Shown: positions 35,683 to 44,120 of the stretch, piece by piece
How positions within the stretch are numbered: position 1 is the stretch's first letter
How the letters are laid out: each line of letters begins with the position of its first letter
Source of the DNA: Actinomyces sp. ph3
GTDB taxonomy: Bacteria; Actinomycetota; Actinomycetes; Actinomycetales; Actinomycetaceae
Length of the DNA: 64,000 bases
NCBI RefSeq assembly: GCF_000308055.1
Contig: NZ_CAGY01000005.1
Span: 124,001-188,000 of the forward strand
Reading direction: 5' to 3'
Position numbers and translations under genes: made by a program
The notes under the pieces: model-generated
What the model saw: the letters and a program-made list of their open reading frames with translations, nothing else
Databases searched by the model: none
Told to the model about the DNA's origin: nothing

Positions 35683-35697
35683 TCGCTAATCGCGGAG

Positions 35698-35731
35698 GGG
35701 GTGTGGTTTCTCCGCTGAGGAACCACACCCC
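35698..35731 (+). terminator. Stem-loop between binding-protein and permease genes
   Basis: GGGGTGTGGTT pairs perfectly with AACCACACCCC around a 12-base loop, without a strong T-run. This position usually holds a partial terminator or mRNA-stabilising hairpin that keeps binding-protein levels above permease levels. Confidence 0.75.
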
Positions 35732-35780
35732 TACCGTGTTTAAAGTCCACAATCTGCCAGCAATCGAGGGTGATTGATAC

Positions 35781-36713
35781 ATGCAGTCAGACATTCAAAA
35801 CCGGCGTATCAGAGAACGGCACGATGCGCGTACGGGCTGGGCATTTATGGCCCCATTCTTCATTATGTTCCTCTTGGTTTTTGCCGTTCCGATTTGTGTG
35901 GCAATCTACCAGTCCTTCTTCCGTCAGGTCGCAAGTGGCGGAGGCCTGTACGGCGGCGGCGAACTTAAAAATCAATTCGTCGGCCTCGAAAACTTCACCA
36001 TGGTGATCACGTCCGGACAATTCTGGTCCGGCATGGGGCGAGTCGTTGTTTACGCGGCCTTTCAGATCCCGATCATGATCATCTCGGCTCTTGTTCTGGC
36101 TCTTGTTTTGGACTCATTCCTGGTTCGTCGAGTTGGTTTGTTCCGACTGAGCTACTTCCTGCCATTTGCAATCCCCGGCATTGTTGCCGCAATGGTCTGG
36201 CTCTACATCTACACCCCTGAGCTTTCACCGATCGTTAAGTTTTTTGATTCCCTTGGAATCCACATTGACTTCATGGCCCCAGGCGCCCCAATCCTTGCCT
36301 CGATGGCAAATATGACGACGTGGACCTACACCGGTTACAACATGCTGATCTTCCTGGCAGCGCTGCAAGCAGTGCCCCATGAGCTGTACGAGGCCGCACG
36401 TCTCGACGGCGCTTCCTCGTGGCAGATTGTGCGCCAAATTAAGATCCCCATGGTCTCCGGAGCTGCCCTCCTGGCAGTCTTGCTCTCCATCATCGGCACA
36501 ATTCAGCTCTTCAATGAACCCGCAGTTATGCAGTCTGCAAATGGGTGGATGGGCAATGCCTACACGCCGATGATGATGGCCTACAACACCATGTTCGGAA
36601 CTATCTCGCCCGGTGGTGATGGCCCGGCCTCGGCAATCTCAATCGTCATGGCACTGGTTGCTGGCGGACTTGCCGTGATCTACGCGCTCTTGCAAAGGAA
36701 GACTCTGCGATGA
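35781..36713 (+). CDS. ABC sugar transporter permease (first)
   Basis: This is a 310-residue MalF-type inner-membrane permease with about six transmembrane helices starting at residue 22. The EAA loop that contacts the ATPase is EAARLDGASSWQIVRQIKIP. It follows the binding-protein gene after a hairpin and overlaps the second permease gene by four bases (ATGA). Together they form the channel for the glycan cassette. The substrate is inferred from context only. Confidence 0.93.
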   Translation: MQSDIQNRRIRERHDARTGWAFMAPFFIMFLLVFAVPICVAIYQSFFRQVASGGGLYGGGELKNQFVGLENFTMVITSGQFWSGMGRVVVYAAFQIPIMIISALVLALVLDSFLVRRVGLFRLSYFLPFAIPGIVAAMVWLYIYTPELSPIVKFFDSLGIHIDFMAPGAPILASMANMTTWTYTGYNMLIFLAALQAVPHELYEAARLDGASSWQIVRQIKIPMVSGAALLAVLLSIIGTIQLFNEPAVMQSANGWMGNAYTPMMMAYNTMFGTISPGGDGPASAISIVMALVAGGLAVIYALLQRKTLR

Positions 36714-37618
36714 CAACTCCCACTCGCACACTGCCTGACGGACGCGAATACCGCGTTTCGATTGAAGGAATGCCCCCGCGCACCCTTGCTCCCAAGAAAC
36801 TTGCTCGGATCGTCACCATCGTTGCGTTGACGATCACCATGGTTTACTTCATCCTGCCCATCATCTGGGTGATGTTCTCGGCAACGAAGTCGAACGCAGA
36901 TCTCGTTTCTACTAATGGCTTCTGGTTTGGTCACTTTGAGCTGGCGGAAAACTACACGAAGCTCATGGGATGGACCCAAGGTCTGTTCTGGCGCTGGGTG
37001 CTCAACTCCCTCTTCTACTCAACGACCGCTGGCGTGATTGGAACCCTGATCTCGGTTGCCGCAGGATACGCGATGGCAAAGTTTGTTTTCCCGGGACGTA
37101 ATGTCTCGATGGCTTTGATTATGGCCGGACTGCTGATGCCCGTCGCTCTGTTGACAATCCCGCTTTACGTTGTCTTCCATAACCTTGGGTTGACAGACAC
37201 TGTGTGGGCAATCCTGATCCCCAGTTGCGTGTCTCCCTTCGGTGTCTTCCTCGGCCGTGTCTACGCAGATTCTTCTGTCCCGACTGAGCTCATCGAGGCA
37301 GCTCGAATCGATGGGGCTTCTGAAGCACGAGTCTTCTTTACGATCGTTCTTCGACTTCTTGCCCCCGCAATGGTCACGATCTTCCTTTTCATCTTCGTGG
37401 CAACGTGGAATAACTTCCTGCTTCCCTTGATGATGGTCTCCACCCCTGAACTCAAGCCTGTCACTTTGGGCTTGTACGGCATGATGAGCTACTTCGCTCC
37501 GCAAAAGGGCGCAGTCATGCTGGGTGCCCTCTTGGGTGTTCTGCCGCTCATCGTGCTATTCCTTGGCTTGCAGAAGTACTGGCAATCAGGTCTGGCTGCC
37601 GGTTCTGTGAAGGGATAG
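36710..37618 (+). CDS. ABC sugar transporter permease (second)
   Basis: This MalG-type permease of 302 residues has six hydrophobic helices, with the EAA loop EAARIDGASEARVFFTIVLR. It is translationally coupled to the first permease by an ATGA overlap. GH42 beta-galactosidase follows 46 bases later on the same strand, so uptake and hydrolysis appear to be cotranscribed. Confidence 0.93.
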   Translation: MTTPTRTLPDGREYRVSIEGMPPRTLAPKKLARIVTIVALTITMVYFILPIIWVMFSATKSNADLVSTNGFWFGHFELAENYTKLMGWTQGLFWRWVLNSLFYSTTAGVIGTLISVAAGYAMAKFVFPGRNVSMALIMAGLLMPVALLTIPLYVVFHNLGLTDTVWAILIPSCVSPFGVFLGRVYADSSVPTELIEAARIDGASEARVFFTIVLRLLAPAMVTIFLFIFVATWNNFLLPLMMVSTPELKPVTLGLYGMMSYFAPQKGAVMLGALLGVLPLIVLFLGLQKYWQSGLAAGSVKG

Positions 37619-37664
37619 TCAGCCCGCTGCTGAGTCACCTCGAGGTGCTGGGAAGGATAGGGAA

Positions 37665-39821
37665 ATGGACACGATTGCCTACGGCGGCGATTGGAACCCC
37701 GAACAGTGGGATGAGGAAACCAATCGACGTGATATCGAACGCATGGTCCGTGCCGGAGTCAATCTGATCTCCCTTGGGATCTTTTCCTGGGCATCTCTTG
37801 AACCCGAAGAAGGCCACTACGATCTGGAGTGGTTGGCGGATCTCATTGATCAGCTCCACAGTGCGGGAATTAGTGTGGACCTGGCCAATGGGACCGCTTC
37901 CCCTCCGGCGTGGATGGCTCAGCGCTACCCCCAAACCCTTCCCGTTGATTCTCGAGGCGTGCGGCTGGGATTTGGTTCGCGCCAGCAATACAACCCCTCA
38001 AGCGAGCTTTTTTGTCGCAAAGCCTGTGAGTTAACCGAGGCCATGGCGCGACGTTTTGGCGACCATCCCGGCGTCGTCATGTGGCACATTTCGAACGAAT
38101 ACGCCTGTCACACGGCGGAGAGCTTCGATGATGAGTCCGCTGCGGCATTTCGACGCTGGCTCGTGGAGAAATACGGGGATATTCAGGCGATCAATCAGGC
38201 CTGGGGAACTGCATTTTGGTCCCAAACCTATAGGGATATCCAAGAAATTCAGCCTCCCCGTGCAATGCCCACCTTCTACAACCCCGGGCAAATGCTGGAT
38301 TGGCGTCGCTTTAGTGACTATGCCCTGCGTTCCCAGATGGAACGCGAACGAGAGGTGATTCGTCGCTATTCTGACCGGCCAATCACGACGAATTTCATGG
38401 GGACCTTCCCGCTTCTCGATTACCGCAAGTGGGCACCCCTGTGTGACATCATCGCCGACGATTCCTACCCGGACCCCGCAGATCCTCAGGCTGCACACGA
38501 GATCGCATGGCAGGGTGACGTCATGCGTGGTCTCGGCAATGGTGCTCCCTGGCTGCTGATGGAGCAGAGCCCCGGTGCGGTGCAGTGGCGTCCTCAAAAT
38601 TCTCCCAAGCGCCCGGGACACTTCCTTTTGTGGACTATCGCAAGACTTGCTCACGGCGCGGATGGAATCCTCCAATTCCAGTGGCGGCAATCCGCCAGGG
38701 GATCGGAAACCTTCCATGCCGGGATGGTGCCCCACTCTGGCGAAGACTCACCGATCTGGACAGATGTTGTGAGCACCGGTCAAGCTCTAAAATCTTTGGC
38801 TCCTATTACGGGGACTCGCATGAGCTCGCGTGCTGCAGTTGTCATTGACTGGGAGAGCGAGTGGGCGCGCCACTATGCGATCGGTCCGATTAGCTCTGAA
38901 AATCCCACAGATTCGTGGGGGAACTTCGCTCCCGCTAAGTCCTGGCATCAGAGCCTGTGGGAAGCGGGAATCGCAACTGATGTTGTGGGCGTCGACAATG
39001 ACTTCAGCTCTTACGATCTCATCATTCTTCCCGCACTCTTCATTGACTACCCGCAGATGACTCAGGCCCTGCGTCAGGCAGCTGAACGCGGAGCACATAT
39101 TGTCATTACCGCACCCAGTGGTGTTGTTGATTCCCAACTTGGGGCCGTCTTAGGCGGATATCTTGGCTCTCTTTCCGATCTTGCGGGAGTGCGGGTTCTG
39201 GAACATTCAACTCTCACCGGTCCCGGTCAGGGACGTGTTTATGATGCGCGCGAGAAGGCCGCGAACCGGATTTCTTCTGCAGTAAGTACCCCGGCGGCCT
39301 GTGATTGGTGCGGGATCGATACCGATAACGAGGCCCTCAAACGAACCATGGACCTTCTTGGGGGAGCGGCGAAGGACCTGCGCAGTGGTCGCTGGGCCGA
39401 AAAGATTGCCCCCGCTGCCGGTTTGCAGTGGCAGATTCCCGGGGACTCCTTGGAGGGTGGGCCTGAGTGCCTTGCATACTTTGATGGCCGAGGCGGTGGC
39501 CTTGACCTTGCCGGGCTTCCAGCGCTCACCCGCAGAAAAGTTGGCCGCGGAAGTGTCTGGTACGCAGGAGCGGACTTTGACGCGCTGACTCGCTCGGTTC
39601 TGCTGCGCTTGTGGACGACCTACACGCGAATTCGCCCCGTGTGCCCAGACCTTCCCGAAGGCGTCGAAGCTCAAGAACGTGAAGGCTTCCTCTTCATTCT
39701 CAACCACTCTGATCGTGCGGTTGAACTCGCTGGGATTGTGGGCCAAGATCTTCTCAGCGGAGCTGAGTGTACGGGACACGTTCTTCTTGCCCCGCGATCA
39801 GCAATGGTTATTGAACGATAG
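37665..39821 (+). CDS. GH42 beta-galactosidase
   Basis: The 718-residue cytosolic glycosidase begins AYGGDWNPEQWDEETNRRDI, the usual GH42 N-terminus. The acid/base is in MWHISNEYACHTAESF (Asn-Glu near residues 142-144), and the nucleophile is in WLLMEQSPGAVQWRPQNSPK near residue 299. A trimerisation domain and a C-terminal beta domain follow. In glycan cassettes GH42 removes galactose from Gal-beta-1,3/1,4/1,6 oligosaccharides after import, complementary to GH112. The TAG stop overlaps the AGGAG that serves menC. Confidence 0.95.
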   Translation: MDTIAYGGDWNPEQWDEETNRRDIERMVRAGVNLISLGIFSWASLEPEEGHYDLEWLADLIDQLHSAGISVDLANGTASPPAWMAQRYPQTLPVDSRGVRLGFGSRQQYNPSSELFCRKACELTEAMARRFGDHPGVVMWHISNEYACHTAESFDDESAAAFRRWLVEKYGDIQAINQAWGTAFWSQTYRDIQEIQPPRAMPTFYNPGQMLDWRRFSDYALRSQMEREREVIRRYSDRPITTNFMGTFPLLDYRKWAPLCDIIADDSYPDPADPQAAHEIAWQGDVMRGLGNGAPWLLMEQSPGAVQWRPQNSPKRPGHFLLWTIARLAHGADGILQFQWRQSARGSETFHAGMVPHSGEDSPIWTDVVSTGQALKSLAPITGTRMSSRAAVVIDWESEWARHYAIGPISSENPTDSWGNFAPAKSWHQSLWEAGIATDVVGVDNDFSSYDLIILPALFIDYPQMTQALRQAAERGAHIVITAPSGVVDSQLGAVLGGYLGSLSDLAGVRVLEHSTLTGPGQGRVYDAREKAANRISSAVSTPAACDWCGIDTDNEALKRTMDLLGGAAKDLRSGRWAEKIAPAAGLQWQIPGDSLEGGPECLAYFDGRGGGLDLAGLPALTRRKVGRGSVWYAGADFDALTRSVLLRLWTTYTRIRPVCPDLPEGVEAQEREGFLFILNHSDRAVELAGIVGQDLLSGAECTGHVLLAPRSAMVIER

Positions 39822-39831
39822 GAGAAGGCCC

Positions 39832-40893
39832 GTGGGGGATATCGGCAGCGCGTCTTCAGCTGTTCGCCTCCACGAACTTTCTGTGGATTCGCTTCCCGCC
39901 AAGACTCGAATGGTTGTAGAAGGAATCGATCGTCTGCTGGTCTACTCAATTCCGATGCGCCTGCGCTTTCGCAATATTGAGGTTCGCGAAGGTCTTCTTC
40001 TGCACGGTGAATACGGGTGGGGAGAATGCGCGCCTTTCTGGGATTATGACCCGCGTGAATCCTCTACCTGGCTTGCTAGTGCATTGGAGGCTGCCCGAGT
40101 AGCGCCACCCTGGCCTCGGCGCGAAAAAGTGCCGCTCAACGTGACAATTCCGGTGATTTCGGCCGAAGATGCGCGCAGGCGGGTATTCGATAATCCGGGC
40201 TGTGCGACTGCAAAAGTCAAGGTTGCCGATGCGCGTTCTGACCTTGAGCGTGATTGCCAGCGTGTTCAGGCCGTTGCTGAGGCTCTGGTTGAATTGCATG
40301 GTGCATCTGCGAAAGTGCGTGTTGATGCCAACGGCGCTTGGGACAGGGAAACTGCTCTGACTTGGATTGCTCGTCTGAATCGCGCCGCCCAAGCTGTAGG
40401 CGGTCTGGAGTACGTTGAACAGCCCTGCATGGCCGTTGAAGACCTTGCGTGGCTGCGGCGCAAACAAGATGTACCTCTCGCAGCCGATGAATCGATTCGT
40501 CGAGCGGAAGACCCACTCAAGGTGGCTCGCCTCGAGGCAGCTGACGTCGCCGTGATCAAAGTTGAACCTCTGGGAGGAGCGGGCGCCGTTCTCCAATTGG
40601 CAGAGGAGCTGCCCATGCCTTTGGTGATCTCTTCGGCCTTGGAAACCAGTTTTGGCTTGGATTATGCGGCTCGGGTGGCCTGCGCTTTAGATCAGGAACC
40701 ACGCGCATGCGGCCTGGGCACGGCCTCGCTATTGAGCGGCGATACCGCGGTCTCGCCTGTGCGCGTAGTTGATGGCAATATGATTCCCACCGATCTTGCT
40801 GTGAACGAAAGCCTGATCACGCCCTCAGCACCCGACTCTCGGCTCTGTGAATCCTGGGTGAACCGACTCAATGCGATGGCATCCCACCGTTAA
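39832..40893 (+). CDS. menC: o-succinylbenzoate synthase
   Basis: MenC, an enolase-superfamily enzyme, dehydrates SHCHC to o-succinylbenzoate in menaquinone synthesis. Signatures are CATAKVKVADA (catalytic lysines), VRVDANGAWDRETALTWI, LEYVEQPCM, PLAADESIRRAEDP and DVAVIKVEPLGG. The open frame begins at 39679 inside the GH42 gene, but AGGAG at 39820-39824 positions the GTG at 39832 as the start (353 aa). The start lies 10 bases after the beta-galactosidase stop and menD begins five bases after menC, so menCD appear to ride on the glycan operon transcript. Confidence 0.94.
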   Translation: MGDIGSASSAVRLHELSVDSLPAKTRMVVEGIDRLLVYSIPMRLRFRNIEVREGLLLHGEYGWGECAPFWDYDPRESSTWLASALEAARVAPPWPRREKVPLNVTIPVISAEDARRRVFDNPGCATAKVKVADARSDLERDCQRVQAVAEALVELHGASAKVRVDANGAWDRETALTWIARLNRAAQAVGGLEYVEQPCMAVEDLAWLRRKQDVPLAADESIRRAEDPLKVARLEAADVAVIKVEPLGGAGAVLQLAEELPMPLVISSALETSFGLDYAARVACALDQEPRACGLGTASLLSGDTAVSPVRVVDGNMIPTDLAVNESLITPSAPDSRLCESWVNRLNAMASHR

Positions 40894-40898
40894 AGATC

Positions 40899-42641
40899 AT
40901 GAATAGAAGTAGAAGTATGTACCCCTCACAAGCTTTGGCTGAGTGCATCATTGATTCCCTGATTGCCGGTGGAATTCGCGATTTTGTGTACTGCCCCGGA
41001 TCGAGAAATGCGCCCTTCGCCTATGCGCTTGCGCGGTATGAGGCTTTGAGTGAGAGCCCAATCCGCGTGCACATTCGCCTGGATGAACGTTCGGCCGCGT
41101 TTTTTGCCCTTGGCTTAACGTTAGGGCAAGGCAGTGGTTCCCCAGCTGCGCGCGCCTGCGTCATTACGACCTCGGGGAGTGCGGTGACGCATCTGTATCC
41201 CGCGATTAGCGAGGCCTTTTACTCTCGTCTTCCTCTTGTTGCTATTAGCGCGGACCGTCCCGCTGAATTGCATGGCGTTGGCGCGTCCCAAACCATGGCT
41301 CAGAAGGGAATTTTTTCCGACCATATCGGGGGAGAATGGGACTTTTCCTCGGACAGCGCTGAATTGGCTAGTGTTCCTGGCCGTGTTGCGCGTGCTCTTG
41401 CAGCTGCTGCTGGTCATCCTTCCGGCACTCCGGGGCCAATCCACTTGAACTGCGCTTTCCGTGATCCGCTTACTCCCAGCGACGAGGCCGAGGCCTCTAA
41501 TAGCGCTCAGCTTAGGGAAAATCGCGATGGGGGAGCCGAGATCTATCCTTCCCAGATTGTGCGTGAACCGAGTGCGGAGGCTGTGGTCAAGTCCGATCTT
41601 GCAACGGTTGTGATTGCTGGTCACGGCGCACAGGATTCGGTGCTGCGCTGGGCTGAGCGCTCGCGGGTTCCAGTTTTTGCCGAGCCTATGGTTACCGGTG
41701 TGAGCAGTGAAGTCCTCATTCCCTTCCAGCAGACTCTGTGTGCGGATTCTGATGTCGTTGCACGAATCGGTCAGATTGTTGTCACTGGACGTCCAACATT
41801 GTCGCGTCCGATCCAGAAACTTCTAGCTTCTGATAAGCGCGTCATTGTTGTCTCTCCCTATGCAGCGTGGACGGATCTGCATGGCATGGCATGCTGCGTT
41901 GTTTCGTCGCTCACCCAATCCGATCGCGTGGATGCAGCCATCCAAAGTTCTTTGTGTGAAGACTTGTTTGCACGTGCTCAATCGGTGGCTCGCGGGGTTG
42001 ATGAACTGATCAATTCCTATGGTGATGAGCTCAGCGAAATTGGTGTTCTTGATGCCCTGTGGCATGACTGCTCTCATATTTTCCTTGGCGCATCGAATCC
42101 CGTCAGGGTCGCGGATCTCATTGCCGGACGCCACGGCTATGATCCGCAGGGGAATTCTGAGAGTGATCATCGAGCTCCCCAGCAGGTGTGGTCGAGCCGA
42201 GGCCTTGCGGGAATTGATGGAAATGTATCGACCGCTCTTGGCTGGGCGCGCGCATTGGAAAAAGCATATGAATGCCCGCAAACGGTTCATGCCGTAATGG
42301 GGGACTTAACCTTCTTGCATGATGCCTCTGGGATGGGGATGCCTCTCGGAGAGGAATTTCCCCGTTGTCGGGTCATTGTCCTAGATGATCAGGGCGGCTC
42401 GATTTTTAAGAGTTTGGAGCATGGCCAGCGCGCTTCGAAGGCTGTGTATGAGCGCTATTTCGGAGTCGCTCAGCGCGTGGATATCACTGTGCTTGCTCAG
42501 GCGTATGGGGCGAAGATTCATCGCGTGAGTTCAATGCCCGAGCTTCGAGCGATTTTGAATACAGAGGCTGATGGGCTGGAAGTGCTGCAGCTCTCCATTT
42601 CGCGACCAACGAAAGATATTGCATTTTTGCGATCGTTGTAG
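40899..42641 (+). CDS. menD: 2-succinyl-5-enolpyruvyl-6-hydroxy-3-cyclohexene-1-carboxylate synthase
   Basis: MenD is a thiamine-diphosphate enzyme joining isochorismate and 2-oxoglutarate. The N-terminal Pyr domain shows DFVYCPGSRNAPFAYALAR and TTSGSAVTHLYPAISEAFYS. The C-terminal PP domain has GDLTFLHDASGMGM and VIVLDDQGGSIFKSLEHGQR. At 580 residues the length is normal. The ATG at 40899 has a weak ribosome site; an in-frame ATG at 40917 after AGAAGT is an alternative. It works directly upstream of MenH/MenC in the pathway. No menH gene was recognised in this window. Confidence 0.95.
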   Translation: MNRSRSMYPSQALAECIIDSLIAGGIRDFVYCPGSRNAPFAYALARYEALSESPIRVHIRLDERSAAFFALGLTLGQGSGSPAARACVITTSGSAVTHLYPAISEAFYSRLPLVAISADRPAELHGVGASQTMAQKGIFSDHIGGEWDFSSDSAELASVPGRVARALAAAAGHPSGTPGPIHLNCAFRDPLTPSDEAEASNSAQLRENRDGGAEIYPSQIVREPSAEAVVKSDLATVVIAGHGAQDSVLRWAERSRVPVFAEPMVTGVSSEVLIPFQQTLCADSDVVARIGQIVVTGRPTLSRPIQKLLASDKRVIVVSPYAAWTDLHGMACCVVSSLTQSDRVDAAIQSSLCEDLFARAQSVARGVDELINSYGDELSEIGVLDALWHDCSHIFLGASNPVRVADLIAGRHGYDPQGNSESDHRAPQQVWSSRGLAGIDGNVSTALGWARALEKAYECPQTVHAVMGDLTFLHDASGMGMPLGEEFPRCRVIVLDDQGGSIFKSLEHGQRASKAVYERYFGVAQRVDITVLAQAYGAKIHRVSSMPELRAILNTEADGLEVLQLSISRPTKDIAFLRSL

Positions 42642-42685
42642 GATGCTAATGTAACGATTTGATAACGAAATGAGATGGGTTGGTC

Positions 42686-44119
42686 ATGAATCCAGAAGAA
42701 ACCACTCCTCAAGGTGATGCGCGCTTTCAGCCTGACGCGCAAGAATCCGCCCAGCAATCGGCCTCGCAAAGCGGCAGCGTGTCTGCGCCGATGCAGCACG
42801 AAACCATGCCACTTCCTGCAGTAACTCCTACCACTTCTGAAAGTGAAGCAGCGCATGCTTCCGCTCCTGCTCAGTCCCCTTCGTCCGAGGCTTCGGCAGA
42901 AGGCGAAAGTCCGGCTGGAGTTCCCGCGGGTCCGGTCCCTACTCTTCTTGAGACGCATAACCCCCGCCGCGGACCCGGCTGGGGAGCGCTTGTGCTGGCG
43001 ATGGCCTGCACCGCGGGCCTAGCCATCGGGGGCACCCTGGTCATTGGGCAAAACCTGCATTCTTCGGTGACAACACCGTTGGTTAGCCAGACCTCCGCGC
43101 CAGCTCAGAGCAATTCTGCTGGAACCGCAGTTGATTGGGAGAATGTCGCACAAACCGTGTCTCCCGCTGTCGTCACTATTTCTGTTTCGGCTCAGAATTC
43201 CTCGGGAATTGGCTCGGGTGCGATCGTTGATTCGGCTGGAAACATCGTCACCAACTACCACGTCATTTCCTCGGTCGTTGATGGAAGTGGACGGATTCAA
43301 GTAACCCTCACTGATGGCCGAATCTACGAAGCAAAGATTGTTGGCACAGATAAGAGCACTGACCTTGCGGTGATCCGCTTGGTGAATCCGCCCTCAGATC
43401 TTGTTGCTGCTCAGTTTGGGCAATCCTCTGATCTCAAGGTCGGTCAGCCCGTCATGGCCATTGGTTCGCCCCTTGGTCTTTCGAATACGGTGACAACGGG
43501 TATTGTCTCTGCTCTCAATCGTCCTGTTCAGGTGCAGGCCTCGGAATCGCAAAATCAGGACAACTCAAAGGATCCTTTCGGTCAGCTTCAGCAGCAGGGC
43601 AACCAGAGCCAATCGATTACAACGAATGCCATTCAGGTCGATGCTTCGATCAACCCCGGTAACTCCGGTGGCCCGCTATTTAATGAGCACGGCCAAGTGA
43701 TCGGTATTAACTCCTCAATTGCATCGCTCTCCTCATCTCCGAACTCTGAGGCGGGATCAATCGGTCTGGGATTCGCGATTCCTTCGGACTTGGTTGTTTC
43801 GGTTGTCAATCAGCTCATTCAAAACGGAACAGTTGACCATGCTCGATTGGGCGTCACTGTCAGTACCGGTGCCGCGCGAGTAGGAAACGACACCCGCGCG
43901 GGCGCGCAGATTTCTGGTGTGAGCCAGGGGTCTGGAGCTGAAGCTGCAGGCTTGAAGGCCGGGGACGTGATCACCAAGATTGATGGGAACACTGTCACCT
44001 CGGCGCAGTCCTTGGTTGGTTATGTCCGTCGCTATACGGGTGGCCAAGAGGTGAGCGTCACCTACGTGCGTGACGGTGTTGAAAACACTGCAAAGGTCAC
44101 GCTTCAGTCAGAGCACTGA
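42686..44119 (+). CDS. HtrA/DegP-like membrane-anchored serine protease with PDZ domain
   Basis: The 477-residue protein has a cytoplasmic Gln/Ser/Pro-rich N-terminus of about 95 residues, one transmembrane helix (about 97-120), a trypsin-like protease domain and a C-terminal PDZ domain. The catalytic triad is His in NYHVISS (near 191), Asp in STDLAVIRL (near 225) and Ser in INPGNSGGPLFNEHG (near 326). The PDZ domain contains GSGAEAAGLKAGDVITKIDG. It is expected to degrade or refold damaged envelope proteins. The frame is open to 42680; ATG 42686 is used. Its stop is one base from the convergent menF stop. Confidence 0.93.
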   Translation: MNPEETTPQGDARFQPDAQESAQQSASQSGSVSAPMQHETMPLPAVTPTTSESEAAHASAPAQSPSSEASAEGESPAGVPAGPVPTLLETHNPRRGPGWGALVLAMACTAGLAIGGTLVIGQNLHSSVTTPLVSQTSAPAQSNSAGTAVDWENVAQTVSPAVVTISVSAQNSSGIGSGAIVDSAGNIVTNYHVISSVVDGSGRIQVTLTDGRIYEAKIVGTDKSTDLAVIRLVNPPSDLVAAQFGQSSDLKVGQPVMAIGSPLGLSNTVTTGIVSALNRPVQVQASESQNQDNSKDPFGQLQQQGNQSQSITTNAIQVDASINPGNSGGPLFNEHGQVIGINSSIASLSSSPNSEAGSIGLGFAIPSDLVVSVVNQLIQNGTVDHARLGVTVSTGAARVGNDTRAGAQISGVSQGSGAEAAGLKAGDVITKIDGNTVTSAQSLVGYVRRYTGGQEVSVTYVRDGVENTAKVTLQSEH

Positions 44120-44120
44120 G

